Assembly: GCF_025698545.1 (NCBI RefSeq)
Contig: NC_068570.1
Coordinates: 59,353,924 to 59,417,923 of the forward strand
Source: Gossypium raimondii
Lineage: Eukaryota; Streptophyta; Magnoliopsida; Malvales; Malvaceae
DNA: 64,000 nucleotides
Direction of reading: 5' to 3'
The position numbers and the translations under genes were made by a program. Positions 1 through 13,803 of the stretch are shown one piece after another. Every line of letters starts with the position of its first letter. Position 1 is the first letter of the stretch. The notes beneath the pieces were generated by a model. The model was given only the letters and a program-made list of their open reading frames with translations, searched no databases and was not told the DNA's origin.

Positions 1-3000
1 TCGTGTTATCTTCAATGGAAATTCTATGCATACAAGTGGATGAACTTAGCCTTTTTATGTCGGTTATTGTCCAACCAATAGCTTCCTTATAATCTCTCAG
101 AACTCGAACTAGACTTTCCTCATCGTCTTTGATTAGTTTGTTTGACACTATCACCGATAAAGTATCTTTCTCTCCCAAGAAGACGTACTTAAGGTGGTTT
201 GGTAATGCTTTAAGCTCCAAGGTTGGTGGCTGTAAAACCGAAGGTAATATTTTAGTTTGAGAAGGTAATAATTCAAATTGGTTACCTCAATTTGTCAACG
301 ATGTTTGCGTCTCCAAGTGTTTGACAATTTCTCTCAACGAATCTTTTATAATTGCTAATTCCTCGAGATTATTTAAAACACTCATGTCAATGCTTCTGTA
401 AAGGATAGTTTCTAACTCATCAAATTCATGATATTCAAAATAAGATTGAGTTAAACAATCCATAATATCAATGCTAGAAATATTTGATAGTGAGTTAGGA
501 TGACTCATAGCTTCGTAGACATTGAATTTCACGATTTCGCCATCAAACTCCATTGTCAGTATTCTGCTCTGAACGTCAATTTTTGCACTTGCGGTACTTA
601 GGAACGACCTTCTAAGCAAAATGTCAGACGAATTAGTTGAGTTGTCGTATTCCATATTAATAATGTAGAAATTTGCAGGGAAAACTAATTCGTTAACTTT
701 AACAAGGACGTCTTCAAACAACCCTTCGGGATAGACGACTGACCTATCCGCCAACTGGATTATTACTCCTGTCTCTTTTAAAGGACCCGCGTTAATCAAC
801 TTATAAATAGGATAAGGCATAACATTAATGGAAGCCCTTAAATCACACATGGCTTTCTTAATGCCTACATTACTTATCTCACAGGAAATAGCAAACATAC
901 ATTGGTCATTGTATTTGGGCAGAAATTTTTTTTGCAATACTGCAGAGACATTTTCTCCTACATTTACTCTTTCGTTACCTATTAACCTCCTCTTGCTAGT
1001 ACACAATTCCTTGAAAATTTTCGCATAGCGAGGGATTTGTTTAATAGCGTCGAGTAAAGGGATATTTACCTCCACCTTCCTGAATGTTTTGAGGATTTCT
1101 TTTTCCTCATTCTCTTTCTTTTCCATTGTGAGCCTCCCTGGAAAAAGAGGTGGCATCACAACTGGTTTTTGAATTTCTGATTTCGGTCTGGCTTTTGGAT
1201 CAAAGATCTAATTTTCTCGTTTCTTGTCTTGCTCATGACTTTTGTCTGGAACTGTTTCCAAAATTTTTCCGCTACGAAGAGTTATTGCACTTGCATTCTG
1301 TCGAGGATTCGGCTCTGTCTGGGAAGGTAATTTACCTTAAGACTCCAAACGATTAACTACCATCAAGAGTTTACTAACTTGATTAGTTAACTCTTGAATT
1401 GATGTCTTTGTCCTCTGTTGATATTTTGCAACATCGATGGTAAGTCTTTCCATAACAGCTTCTAGAGATGTGTTCGGTTTGGGTTGTTGTTGTGGCGATG
1501 GAGGAGGTCTTGGTTGGTATGATGGATTATACCGGTGATTAGCTCCATAATTCAAGTTGGGATGATCCTTCCATCTGGGATTGTAGGTGTTGGAGAAAGG
1601 ATCATAGCGTCTTTCTGGAGGTCCTGGAAAACCTTTGATAGCATCAACATCTGCTATTGAATTGTCGTTAAGGATTGGGCATAAATCCGTTGGATGTTCA
1701 GACGTAGTACATATTCCACACAGTTGGGTCAGATTCTTCTTTTCTGTAAGCATGGATTGAACAATATTAGTAAGCTTATCCAATTTATCTTCTAAAGATG
1801 AAACGTTTACCCCATTAACCCGCTTTGTGGGTTCTGAATTTGGCCGATACTATTGATAATTTACTGCCATTGTGGATATCAATTCTCTTGCCCTTTGAGG
1901 AGTCATATTTACAAGTGCCCCTCCACTAGATCATATTCATTTTCATAGGAAGCAAACCCTAGTAAAAATACTGAAGAAGTGATTGCTCGGTCAAACCGTG
2001 TTGAGGACAACTTGCACATAGTTTTTTATACCGCTCCCAATAGTCATACAACGATTCACTCTCTATTTGGTGAATTCCCACTATGTCTCTCTTAAGTTCA
2101 ACTGCTCGCGATGCTAGGAAAAATCTGTCAAGAAATACACGAGATAAGTTATCCCATGTTGTAATAGAACCGGAGGGTAAGTAAAATAATCATTCTCTTG
2201 CTGTATGAACTAAAGAAAATGAAAATGCCCGAAGTTTAATTTCATATTCGGTTATTCCCTGAGGTTTCATGCTTGATTAGACCATGTGGAATTCTCTCAA
2301 GTGAGTGTGTGGATTTTAGTTCTTCAAGCCTCAAAAAGTGGGTAAAAGGTGAATTAGGCCTGATTCAACTCTAACGGGGTTTCTCCGGTTGGATAGTTGA
2401 TGCATAACGGTGTTTGCTTGTTGGGAGCAGTGGCTAGTTGACAAATGGTTCGGTTTGCCATCCTTTCTAGTTCATCGAGGTTGTCTTAGGCTTATTTTGT
2501 TTCGGGAAGTGGTTTGGTCTCAGGATCAACCACCTCGACTTATTTCCCACGTCGAATTGCTTCTACACAAATTGCTTGTCTCAACTTTTCGACGTCGGAT
2601 TCTAGGATCCCTTGTCCTAGCTCAACTTTTGCTTTACTTGCACATTTAAGAGCTTCTATCTCTTTTCGTCGTGCTTGTCCCGATTTCTCGATCTCTGGGT
2701 CGTATTCGAGATCTCTGGATGAAGATCTAGTCATGAAGACGATTTAAACAATTGTAAGTGTTGTCAGTCCCCAGCAACGGTGCCAAAACTGATGGCTGTC
2801 GATTCCACCAATATAAACTTATGCCTAATTTGCAATTTAAGCGGTATAGGGATTAGGGTCGATCCCTCAGAGACTGGGTTTATTGCAAATTGTTTCTCTC
2901 TTGACTAGATTTATGTCGGGGCAGTTTTCGTGCCCAAGAAATTTAGGGAGAGGATAAAATCGAAACCCTGAAACCTGAAATAAACAGGGAAAAAATGCGT

Positions 3001-4291
3001 GAAAAGTAAAGGCTGAAAATAAAATAATAAAAACAGTTAAATAAATCTGAAGAAAAATTAATTAAACTAAACTTAGCTTTAGGCACGAGTTTTTCCTCGT
3101 ATTTGAACCGATCCTTGAAATTAGATGAACTCTTTTTTTCCAATAAGCTAGTTATTGCTACCAAGGACGTCTCGGACACCAACTCTTCCTTGTGTAAATT
3201 AGTTATGGAACGTCCTATAACTAACCCTTACTGATCGAACAACCAACGAAACGTTCGTGATTTAGAACTCCGGCAGCTTTGCTTTCTAGAAGAGCCTAGC
3301 TCGAACCAATACCCTCAACCGCATGGGACATTTAAATTCGGTTACTACTTCCCTTGACGAAACCAAACAACAATCCCCACTTGGCACTCTAATGTGTTCA
3401 CGAAAAACCGATTAAACAATCGATCCTTTCGGAATTCTAACTGTAAGTCTAACCACACTAACTCAAACGATGTCTTTTTTGACTTAGTGTTGATTTGACT
3501 TTGTGAGTTGAAAAAATCATACTCTTAATCTAGAGAAATAATAAGTACTAGAATTTAGGAGTTAAATTACTCGGGTTCGTAACTCACGGGTCTTGACGAG
3601 GCTAACTCCGACCTAAAGCTGAAAATGGATTTAGTTAACTAAGGTTTAGGGCATATTGGAGTTGGATAAATTAAATAAGGTAAAAATGGGTAAAAATAAT
3701 GGGTGGCGTGATTAAGTATGGGGGCCAAAATTTTGGTAGTGTATTAGAGTGGGATGGTTTAGCTACTGGAAATGAAAAGGAAGTTTGAAAAGAAATTGTA
3801 AATGGTTTAAGTTGGTGACAAACTAGAAATTAATAAATTGAAAGAAAAAGAAACCATAAACAACAAATAGCTTCGTGAGAATGAATAAGGAATTGTATTC
3901 CAAAGATGAAAACTTGATTAATGACTTGATGAATGACTTGATGAATAAATGAACAATGTAGCCCCCTATTTATACTAGTGGCTTTGCTAAATTAAGAGTC
4001 ACTAGCCATAAAAAATTAAGGAAATAAAATATTCCATGATATAAAAATCCTTACATAATCTCCCACTAAGTCAACGAAAATTTCAGCTAATTATGTCTTG
4101 GAAAAATTTTGCTTTGGCCCTCCTTATTTGCTTATTTCTTCAATCTAGCTCAATTGTTATTTTTTTTCTTCTATTTAGCCCCAAATTGCACCCCTGCATA
4201 AAATTCAACATAAACATGGAAAAATCAGTGGTGCGCTCTCGTAAATTAACCAATTTAATTGAATAAAATATGTAATTTTAGCATTTAATCA
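1..4291 (-). mobile_element. Fossil Ty3/gypsy LTR retrotransposon, 5' part only
   Basis: Minus-strand element running off the left edge of the window. Its 5' LTR is about 2790-4291, bounded on the plus strand by TGATGG and TTAATCA (short inverted TGAT/ATCA ends). Next to it, at about 2770-2787, lies a primer binding site that reads TGGCACCGTTGCTGGGGA on the minus strand, typical of plant gypsy elements. Then comes a gag region (about 1337-2760) with a CCHC-like zinc-knuckle stretch (CGICTTSEHPTDLC), and an aspartic-protease-like region at 287-1159 (CDL.ASINVMP, YDNSTNSSDILL). Reverse transcriptase, integrase and the 3' LTR would lie left of position 1. The coding regions are broken in several places. 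Tat/Athila-like placement is inferred from the protease and primer-site types. Its age cannot be judged without the second LTR. Confidence 0.8.
2790..4291 (-). repeat. 5' LTR of the gypsy fossil
   Basis: About 1.5 kb between the primer binding site and the ATCA end at 4291. It carries the CTCAGAGACTGGG segment common in plant gypsy LTRs (about 2866-2879). The outer boundary is inferred from the TGAT/ATCA inverted ends, because the partner LTR is outside the window. Confidence 0.6.
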
Positions 4292-4299
4292 CATATGGA

Positions 4300-6695
4300 C
4301 ATTCATTAAAAAAACTAGAAAATTCTTTAATTTAAAAGAATTCTCATATGTTGCTTGTTTTCAATGAAAATTGATTATTGGAAACTCACTAGCTAAAGTT
4401 GATATCTAATGTCTTGCATTTCTAAAACGATTATGGACCCATTCATCCACCATGTAGATGGTTTTGATATTATATGATTTTGGTAAATGCATTTACAAAA
4501 TAATCACATATGTATTATTAATTTGCAATCTATCGTTTGCAAGATTGCTTGTTTAAATAATTAATTTTAGATCATGCAATTAAAACAATTCATTTTGCTA
4601 ATCTTGATGAATTTATATCTCAATCTTTTATTGGTTGAGTTTGAAAAACTTTTTAAAAGTTTGCGTATAATGGTTTAGAAAATTATTGATTAAACACCTC
4701 TAATTAATGTCTAAACCATTACTTATGAGAATTAAACTTCCTATTTCAACATGAGATTATGTTGATTTACGTGTTGTACGCATCAAGCTAATAAGTTATA
4801 AATACTCCCCATTACAATTGGTTTTTGATCAAGAGCTAAACATTTCTCATCTTTAAATTTTTGTATGTGCGTATATGTTCAAATTGTTCCACCACAATGC
4901 ATAAAGATGAGTGAATCCTCAAAGAAAGTTGGGAATATATATTAATTACAAGTTTCTTTATATTATTAAATGTTTTGAATGTATTCGAGATTCAATTATG
5001 ACATGATTTGTGATTATAATTTTGATTCGATAGTTTTCTCGACATTAGGGGGAGAGAAATAATATCTTGTAATGAGTTAGGGGGAGAGTAATTTGAACCA
5101 GAAATTCAATAAGGATAACTCATTACAAGTTAACTGTTAGATGTATTTACAAACTTAATGAGAAAAACCAAGTGCTATATACTATCTAATATTTTAATTT
5201 GAATCAAAGTCCTAGTACAACAATCAGTTAGAATAAATCATAGATTGATCGGGTCCAAAGATTAAAATTCTTCTAGATGGTCATATAGTGGAGACGGGTG
5301 CTCCAAAAGAGACCCAAGACATAACTAATAAGTAAAACTTCAAAAGAGATTCAAGTACCTGAAACTGAATTTTAAAATAATGAAAATAATTGATCTCGAT
5401 AAGTTACTTCAATTCGAGAAAATGTGAAACCGAATAATAAATGTGGTCGACAATGATTTTGTATGCAATATTATTATTGAAGTAATGAAATAAAAGGAAG
5501 ATATTGAATTAATCAATTAAGAAATATAGATATGGAATAAATTGATCAAAATAGAAAGACACAACTCAAGTACAATTAAATTCGTGGAGTTTTTGGACTA
5601 GTAGTCCAAATATCTAAAGGTATAAAGTCAACGAGGGTGCAATTGAAATAGTTTTGCAAAAGCGGAATAAAAATATGAAGTTTTTCGCTTAGTCTTAACA
5701 TTGATTATGAAAAGATATAATATTCTTTTGTGGTGGATGCAATAACTTTTAGATGTATTATTAAATTGATAATTCATAAAAGATTTAACTTACGTCTAAT
5801 GGTTATTATTACAACCTTTTATGAATCACTATATAGTAAAGTTTTATATTAAAATCCTTGAAGAATTTAGGATGCTAGAAGCATATTAAAATTCTAGAAA
5901 TTGTTCATTTATATGAATTGAAATAATTTGAACATATGTGGTAAATTTAACTTAATAAATAGTAGTTGAAGGAAAATTATAAAATGATCCAAAATACCTA
6001 TTTGTGCTTTTATAAAAGAATCATGATTAAAGTTTATTATGATTATTGTTAAATCTCTGAAGAGATCAAAATATATTTCTTCAAATTTTCCTTACTCGTG
6101 ACTTTTAAAAGAATGGTAATATAAATACTTAGCAAATATATTCAAATAGTCATTTGAAAAACTAGTACAAGCTTGAATACGTAGAATATGAAAAAATATG
6201 TTATGTTTTCATGAGGGGGAGTTAATATGCGTTGCACTCTTTTTCCCTTAATCGAGGTTTTGTCCCATTAGGTTTTATTGGTAAGGTTTTTAATGAAGCA
6301 GCATATTATGCATATTATAGATTGTGTACTCTTTTTCCTTCATTAGGTTTTTATCACACAAGATTTTTCCTAATAAGGTTTTAATAAGGCATATTATCTA
6401 TTAATAGACATCCAAGAGTTTTAATAAGGCATATTATCTATTAAAAGACATCTAAGAGAGAGTATTATGAATATCTTATTAAGTGGATGTCCATCATGAT
6501 TAAGATAAAATTTTAATATACTTCAAATTCTAATAGTTAATAGAACTAGATCTCGCTTCTTTTATATTTTTATGTCTATAAATAGAGACTACGATGAAGC
6601 ATTGTAATCATCCCTTTGATCAATAAAATACATTCTCTATTGCTTTTATATTTTCTTTGTCCTTTATTTTCTCCATCTCTATTTATTTTATAACA
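4300..6695 (+). mobile_element. Fossil Ty1/copia retrotransposon, decayed 3' part with LTR
   Basis: Plus-strand copia remnant with no long open frame. Traces of copia pol are recognisable as short similarities, including a GGGGGAGAG stretch near 5050 and reverse-transcriptase-like segments at about 5750-6060. The 3' LTR is about 6463-6695 and ends TTTTATAACA. It holds a TATA-like CTATAAATAGAGAC (about 6575-6590) and AATAAA-type signals near 6622-6632, and it follows a purine-rich tract. No 5' LTR is visible. The element is heavily broken and looks old. It lies immediately beside the gypsy LTR. Confidence 0.7.
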
Positions 6696-7434
6696 AAATA
6701 TAATTTATAAACAATAATTTTTGGTTTAAGCTTGAATTATACCATTTTCCTCGCTTTGGACTTTCGGGTTTTTTTCTCATTTTAATAATTAAACTATTAT
6801 TTTAATCAATTATTAACCCTAATTCCTAATTTCTCACTTGCTTTATTTTTCTTGTTTCTAAGTTTCAGAAAAAAAAAAAGAACAATTGCATTAGTATTGG
6901 ATTTCAAATTATGTCACATAGAATCTACATTTTCTTCAATGAATGACTCGAAAATAATACAAAAAGAAAACACAATATATGCAAAATTTTGCAATGTTAC
7001 AGCAGAAATGTAAAAAAGGAAAAAGAAAGATTTAGTCCCTATACGCCTGTTCCGATCATCGGTGACCCGAGCAGCAGAGCAGGAGCCAAGACTTCTAGTT
7101 TTGGCTCGACAGATGAAAAAAAACGACATATTTTACTCGCAATCATCGGAAACATCTAGTTCAAAAGGAAGATTCTAAAGATACCTTCCAAGTTCCTTTT
7201 TCTTTATTTTTGCTCCAAGTATACGTTTTCTTTTTCGTATGTCCCGTGTGAAAGCTGGTTCTAATTCATGAATCGTGTTTTCTCAGGCCTGTAATGGTGG
7301 AATCGTTATTGACAGGTTAAGAACATGGTGAATTCTGATAATATCTAGTTCATAAGAAGCTACTACGGTATGGCAAATAAATGGAGCTGATGCATCATTT
7401 AGAATTCGGAAATTTAGTTAATGTTTCATCGGGA
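6696..7434. other. Gap between copia fossil and RWA gene
   Basis: AT-rich sequence without a supported gene. The part nearest 7434 should include the 3' UTR of the minus-strand RWA gene. Nothing else is recognised. Confidence 0.5.
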
Positions 7435-10400
7435 TTAGGAGCTTACCGTTGAATGAGGAATCTGAAGAAGAATAAGTGAGGTGCAGTACAAACAGACGGA
7501 AATGGCTACTCCGGCTATAACATTATATAGTAGTCGTCGGTTTTCTTTTGTGGGAATGAAAGCGGACTTGAGCGTATTTGTTAATTCGAAAAGTCGATGA
7601 GATACCTGTAGAAGGGCGAAGACGGCAAGCAAATGAACAAAACGAACAGTTGGAAAGGTACGGAATATCAGAGGAAATTTTCTTACCAACACATAAATGG
7701 CAGTTGTAAGCATGAAGTTGAGCAGTGGATATTCCGGGATAAATGAAAGTAGCCATTTTGGTTGTCCATTAGGTATGTCTGATCTGCACGTATGAAATGC
7801 AATTATGAGAATCTTATAGACCCGTAAACTTGTTACTCTTTCACCGCTTCAGTGCTATTTCGTAGATATCAATTTTGAGGGACAAATTAAAAAGAGAGAA
7901 CTTTGATCTGTCAACAAACCTTAACCAGATATGAAATTGAGAAATGTATGTCTCCAGAGTTATCTTGCCAAGCCACCTGAGAAGCACAAAAACGTAGCAT
8001 AATTAGGTTAAGAGCAACATAACAACGGACGCTCCTCAAAACACAAATAAATAATCGACAATGTTGTAACGAGGCACAGATTGAATGAAATTAGTAATAG
8101 TCTGGAAACATACGCGAAGAGAGTCAAAGAGTAATTCCTAAGCTGCTGGGTGGAATTCCGCAAGCAAATGTAGACACTAGAACCATAAGAAAGCCGAGAA
8201 GAAGAGAGTCAGATCCCGGAATTCATCTAAAGTAATATAAACTTCCTCAAGTAATCCGAGTAAATTACGAAAAGAAATCCATAATACGCACGTGATGGGA
8301 ATCCAAGATGTGTAGGGATGAAATTTGTTGTACGTAACTTTGTCCAGCTTATAGATATATTCGTACCACAGATACCCGACCTGAAGAATTTAAGAAAATA
8401 CACAAACAAAGCTTACATAAGAAAACCGATAGGCATAATCTAAACTATAGTGATCAAAAGATCAGGAAACTTACGAATAGAGAAACCGAAATAACGCTTG
8501 CTTTGATTGAGAATTTTCTCTTGGGTTCACATTCCTCCAACTTTTCCATCCATTTCTCGATCTACGATTTAAAACAGTATAAAGAGACTGTACTTGTGCA
8601 CAAAGAAAACATGACTTTCATGTAACCAAAAGATTATAAAAGCTTACATTGGGATGATAGTAAGCATATATCATTCCGATTATCCATATATAGCGGTCAA
8701 GACCGGATCTAAATTGCCATTCATGCAACCGAGGCAGATCAGGTTTTGCAGGATCCGTGTACCCTGCCATTTGAAGGGAGAAAAAGAAATGATATAACCA
8801 AACAGCTATAACATATCGAAGCCAAGAACAATGAACGAACTTTGAAATAAAATTGAAAACTAATTCAATGGGGCTCATTTGCATGTTCACACATGAGGTT
8901 CATATCGGAAAGCACAACATTCCGATTGAAATGCAATAAAAAATGTATATTATTTAGAAGCATATCAAAAGGACATGAACTATCTAAACTGTAAACTACT
9001 CAGCTAAGTCAATAAATCAAATGAAAAGTAGAAGAAAGAAGTAGGTAGGTCGCTGACCTAAAAGGAAAGCCAATGGACTCCAGAATATTTCAAAAACTCC
9101 GGGAATTTCCCAAATAAAGATAACTACGAGAAAGCATGCAAGAAATTTCACAGCCATCACCGATGGCTTCTCATTATACTTGTTGAAAATCCCAAGAGCT
9201 CCATACACCATCAGGGTGAAAAGCGTGTGCATCGGGCAGATGTAGTAAAGCATATAATCATTGTTGAGAACAATGCAGCAAAATGCCACGAAAAAGTTTA
9301 GTCGCCACATCATCTGCATCAAATCAAAGTTATACAGGGATCTTTGGTTCACCGATATATAAACTACACGGCTGGAGTGCTGATATGGCATTATAACCCA
9401 AAGAGAGAATATTACCTGGGTAAAACGTGCTAAACTAAAATCCTTTCTAATATAATAGTATGAGAAGTTTCCAAATCCAGTCATCCAAACATATGCGGCA
9501 ATAAAGACACGTATTGCATTATATATCTCCGTTGCAGCAAAATAATGGTACATTAGAAATAGGACCTGTAAAAGCAAAAAAGACACGTAAGTGCAGCTGG
9601 CAGAACTCTGAAAAATTATTTGGTTCAGAAGAAAAGGTCAGCGGATATCATGGATTCCCGTGGACTTGCAAACACAAGCAATCTCATAATGTGATAGAGA
9701 TAGAAAAAGTCTCGTGTGAGCATCAGTGCAGATCTAAAGATCGTCTAGCAATAAACACTTACCTGCATCCATCCTTTCCACTCTTCAGTCTGATGCCTAC
9801 TGAGGTATTGCATGGTCTTTCCAGAGAATGCCGATTTATCATTATGTTTCGTCAAGGAAGTCATTGCTGAAACTATGATGAGAATAGCGTAGAGGAAGAG
9901 GAAAAGGTCGCGGTTGTATTTCTGTCCAAGGAAACACACATAAGAAATAATTTAAAATAGATAAATAATTCTCTATAGTGTTCTTCAATGAGTTAAAACA
10001 AAGCACTAAACCTCAATATATCATCAGTTGCTAATATATATAGCCCCTTTAACCAATAATAAAGGAAAATCTTAGCCATCAAACATTTCCAACCATAAGA
10101 GAAGAAAATAATTTCAGCCTTTCAGGCAATTTAAGGAATTTATGTATATTAAACTATTAGTGAAAGGACATGGTGTTCACAAACTGCTTATTACAGATCA
10201 GTATCCTCCCAAATTTGAGGACCAAAGGAAGGATGCAAGTACAAAGGGAAAAAAATAAAAGGCTGTTTACACAAATAACATTCACCTAGAAGGGAAAATA
10301 AGAAAAACAATGAGTTCAAAGGGTTCCGGACCGCAAAAATTACTTGAAGAGCTTTTACAGAACTAGAGAACCCAGATTAAATCTTCTTTTTGTCATAGTG

Positions 10401-12506
10401 AAGGGGAAAGGAAATCGGACTGACAAGAAAGCAAGATGAAACCATGACCAGAAAGCACTAAAAAAAATATGAAACATATAAAAATGAAAACCAAGACCCT
10501 ATCAGGTATGAAGATGCAACAATATAATTGAGAAGCATTTCAAAAAATTGAAAAAAAAGAAAAAGAAGAGGAAATCATGAAAACAAATTATAATCAATAT
10601 CACAAACAAGAAGTATTAAAACACCTTGGCAGATTCTCCTAGTAAATTTGTGCGGTCACATATATAGAAGTACACTAGGATAGCACCAAATTCAGCCCTG
10701 CATTAAATACATTGTTAAACATAAGATGAAAAAGAAAGCTGACAAAAAAAGTGTATTTCTGCAAATGACCAACATTGCTCTCAAAATTGCTCGATTTTCC
10801 AACAGAAAAGAGTCTTCCATAGTCAAAAACCTGGAAAATCAAAAGAAGCAAATGGTAAGATGGGTGTAAAGAGTAAAATCATGGAGAACTCCATAACAAC
10901 ACCGAAACTCAAAGAAAGTAACCTAATCAAGTTTGTTTTGATGGTTGAACTATGGACTTTAGCAGATGTTGATCTAGTGAGACCTCCTTCAAGCAAAAGA
11001 GCCCGGTCATCTTCTTTAATTTTCTCATCTCCTGATTCAACCAGATTATTGTCTGCATGGCTGCAAATTGAAACTCGGACATTAGGATCAGCAAATATTG
11101 AAGTCAATAAATCCAATGAATATAAACCCCTATCAAATTTGTACAGCCATTTTAACTCCTAAGAGAGGCATTTTCTTACACTTTAGAATGAGATGCAGAT
11201 CTCTTGTATTCTAGGAACTCTGAATATATCCATGCAACGAAAACAGGAAGAATTCCTAAAAGAAAAGACACCTGCAACATAATAGAAAAGGTTTCATCAA
11301 GTATTTCATGCAAAGCTAGTGCCTGCGAGAGAGTGAAATAAGTGAAAAAGGGCAAAGAAAGATAAAACAATACTTACATAAGAACAGGCAACATAGTTAA
11401 ATTTAGTATAGGGGAGTGAAATATACACATACAAGCATGGTCGAAAACAATTAAGAGAAGAAAAATGAAACATCAATTGCAGTAGATGAATGAAAATGTG
11501 ATTCCCGCATTATAACAATTACAAATAAGTTATTTTCATCAAATATCAAGTAAATTTGCATCCCAAACAATTCACATAGACTCAATACATTATGAAGACT
11601 AGTATTATCATAATTAACCAATAGTCAATTAGATCAGTCTCTAGACTGTCACTAAGCTACAAGTCAAATATCTTCACACATTCAAACCAAGCACACAGTT
11701 GCGTGATACAATAATCATAAAAATTCTTAAGTTCTTCTAAGAAAAAATGCTCTAATTTAAAAAAGCGAAAATGAAGTCTAACATTAGAAGTACTACCATC
11801 ATTTTAATTAGCATGATAATTAAAAAATATATTCTACAAATATTTACTAGAATTGATAATCCTTCAAATAATATAGTAAAAAGAAGTACAAAATCACAAT
11901 AACCAAATAAAAGAATCCAAAATTAGTACTTAGAAATCACAAAGTCAATTCTAGCATTAAAAAAAAACTACAAAAAAAAGAAAGAAAGCTCAAAAATCAC
12001 ATTGTTCAACTCAAAAACCTAAATCTAAACTTAACCAGCAACACTGAATCAATAAAAATTCAAATTAGTACATAGAAATCTCAAAGTCAATGCTAGCAAA
12101 AACGACAAAAAAAAAGGCTCAAAAATCACATTGTTCATCTCAAAAAAAAAATCTAAACTTAACCAGCAACACAGAATCAATAAAAATTCAAATTGGTACA
12201 TAGAAATCTCAAAGTCAATGCTAACAAAAACGACAAAAGAAGGCTCAAAAATCACATTGTTCGACTCAAAAAAACTAAATCTAAACTTAAACCAGCTAAA
12301 CTGAATCAATAAAAATTCAAAAATAGTACATAGAAATCACAGACTCAATACTAGCAAAAACTAAAAAAAAAAAGAAGAAGCTCAAAAACCACATTGTTCA
12401 TCTCAAAAACTAAATCTAAACTAAACCTGCAACCCTGAATCAATAAAAATTCAAATCAATTCAAAAACCGTACCTGTCCAGGCGTAATTGGCCCAGAAAC
12501 AACCAT
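7435..12506 (-). CDS. RWA: REDUCED WALL ACETYLATION protein (Cas1p-like multi-pass membrane protein)
   Basis: Fifteen coding exons (minus, 5' to 3'): 12506-12474, 11271-11180, 11060-10923, 10830-10774, 10697-10625, 9921-9763, 9565-9416, 9313-9058, 8763-8648, 8561-8475, 8380-8292, 8176-8114, 7976-7920, 7783-7687, 7605-7435. Phases join cleanly into a 545-residue protein, close to plant RWA length. The start is [11 protein letters not shown], followed by an N-terminal membrane segment ([16 protein letters not shown]). The polytopic Cas1p-like part has signatures such as [71 protein letters not shown] and [19 protein letters not shown]. Known role of the family: Golgi protein needed for O-acetylation of xylan, xyloglucan and pectin, probably by moving acetyl donor into the Golgi lumen. 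It lacks the GDSL-type esterase half found in animal and fungal CAS1 proteins, as expected for plant RWAs. Which RWA paralogue it is I cannot say. Confidence 0.93.
11920..12475. repeat. Minisatellite in RWA intron 1
   Basis: Four copies of a 127-139 bp unit begin near 11922, 12061, 12191 and 12318, and a partial fifth begins near 12451. Shared blocks are AGTACATAGAAATCTCAAAG, CACATTGTTCATCTCAAAAA and CTGAATCAATAAAAATTC. The last partial copy runs up to the exon 1 splice donor at 12473-12474. Copies differ by a few substitutions and A-run length. Confidence 0.85.
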
Positions 12507-12800
12507 TTCTTCCCTAGATCAAACAATAACCTCCTCAAAACTGTAAAAAAAAAATAAATCCATCAAAATCCTAAAATTAACAGCAAAAACGACGACGACG
12601 ACGAAGGAAACGGTTACCGAGTTAAACAGAAGAACAATGGCGTGGAATAGAGAGCTACGACGTGATCATAAATACGATCACCTTAAAACCAATAATTTGA
12701 AATTCTTTTTTTTGGTGTGTTTAATAATGAAACCAAAAAGAGAGAGAAAGGGATGAATGAGCAGCAGCTTGGTTGAAGAGTAAAGAAAAGGTTTCAGATG
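12507..12800 (-). promoter_or_regulatory. RWA 5' UTR with probable UTR intron, and promoter-proximal region
   Basis: On the minus strand a consensus donor (TCG|GTAACC, exon end 12618) and a T-rich acceptor (TTTTTTACAG, ending at 12541) bracket a likely 77-bp intron in the 5' UTR, just upstream of the ATG at 12506. A CGA-rich run (about 12590-12604) lies inside this intron. Transcription start is not located. Confidence 0.5.
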
Positions 12801-13803
12801 CGGCGTCGTTTTCACTCCTCTGAAATAAAACGGTTGGTGGTGATCGTGGTGGTAGTTGGTTTTTTTTTTTTTTTTTTTTTCTGGCTAGTATTTTGCTTTC
12901 AGCTTCGGGGCGTTGTAAATGTGAAGTTGGAGACAGTGAGATATGAAAGGAAAAATGAGAAAATTAGAAATTTTTTATTTCAAGAAAAAATAAATAAATA
13001 AGAAAGGGATAATATATTTTTCCCCCCTAACTTGGTTTTTTTTTTCACTTTAGTACCTAAATTTGACAACAAGGTCTATTTTGATCCACTTACTAATCAC
13101 GTATGAACTCAAATTTGAAATGTCTAAGTACCATTGACCAAAAAGCCTATTCGACTTTGTCATGTCATAATTTTTTTTAGAGTTTACAAATACAAATACA
13201 CTGTAATAGTAAAATAATTATAAATTTATGTTCGAGCAATTACATGATAGAATTAAATCAAATATAAAGTACACTTGAACTAAGAATCAAAATAACCCAG
13301 GATTAAAACCGGCCCACCAGACTAAAAATGCTCACATGACATCAACATGTAACGGGATTAAAAACTTACAGATGACAATTGCGTATGTTAAAACTTGATA
13401 CTAAGCAATAATGCCTTATATATTTTTATTTTTATATATATTTAAAAATATATTATTTTATTAACTTGTCACATCATATTTTTATTTTGTTTGATTATAG
13501 TTTATATTTAATATTAACTTTGGTGTTTAAGTGTGAAAATTATAAAGTACATAGAATCGAACCGATTTATTGGTTTTTATATTGTTGGTTAAAGTGGAGG
13601 CTTTCAATCTTTATTATCTAAATTCGAGTCTTATCATTTACAATTGTGGTGTACGAGTCTTTAGTCTCTGCATGTATATGACAAGGATTTCATTGAATTC
13701 CGATTCTTCATCTATTATACTTTATACTGATTTGATTTCATACTATAATTGCTGCTTTGGGTATGCATTTATATTTGTAAGAGTAAAATTTTTTAAAAAA
13801 AAA
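12800..13803. other. Intergenic, no gene seen
   Basis: AT-rich sequence with a long T run near 12861-12882. I see no supported coding region or RNA gene. Confidence 0.5.

Noticed and set aside
11920-12475. CRISPR-like regular repeats
   Set aside because: Units are about 130 bp with no separate unique spacers; this is a plant intronic minisatellite.
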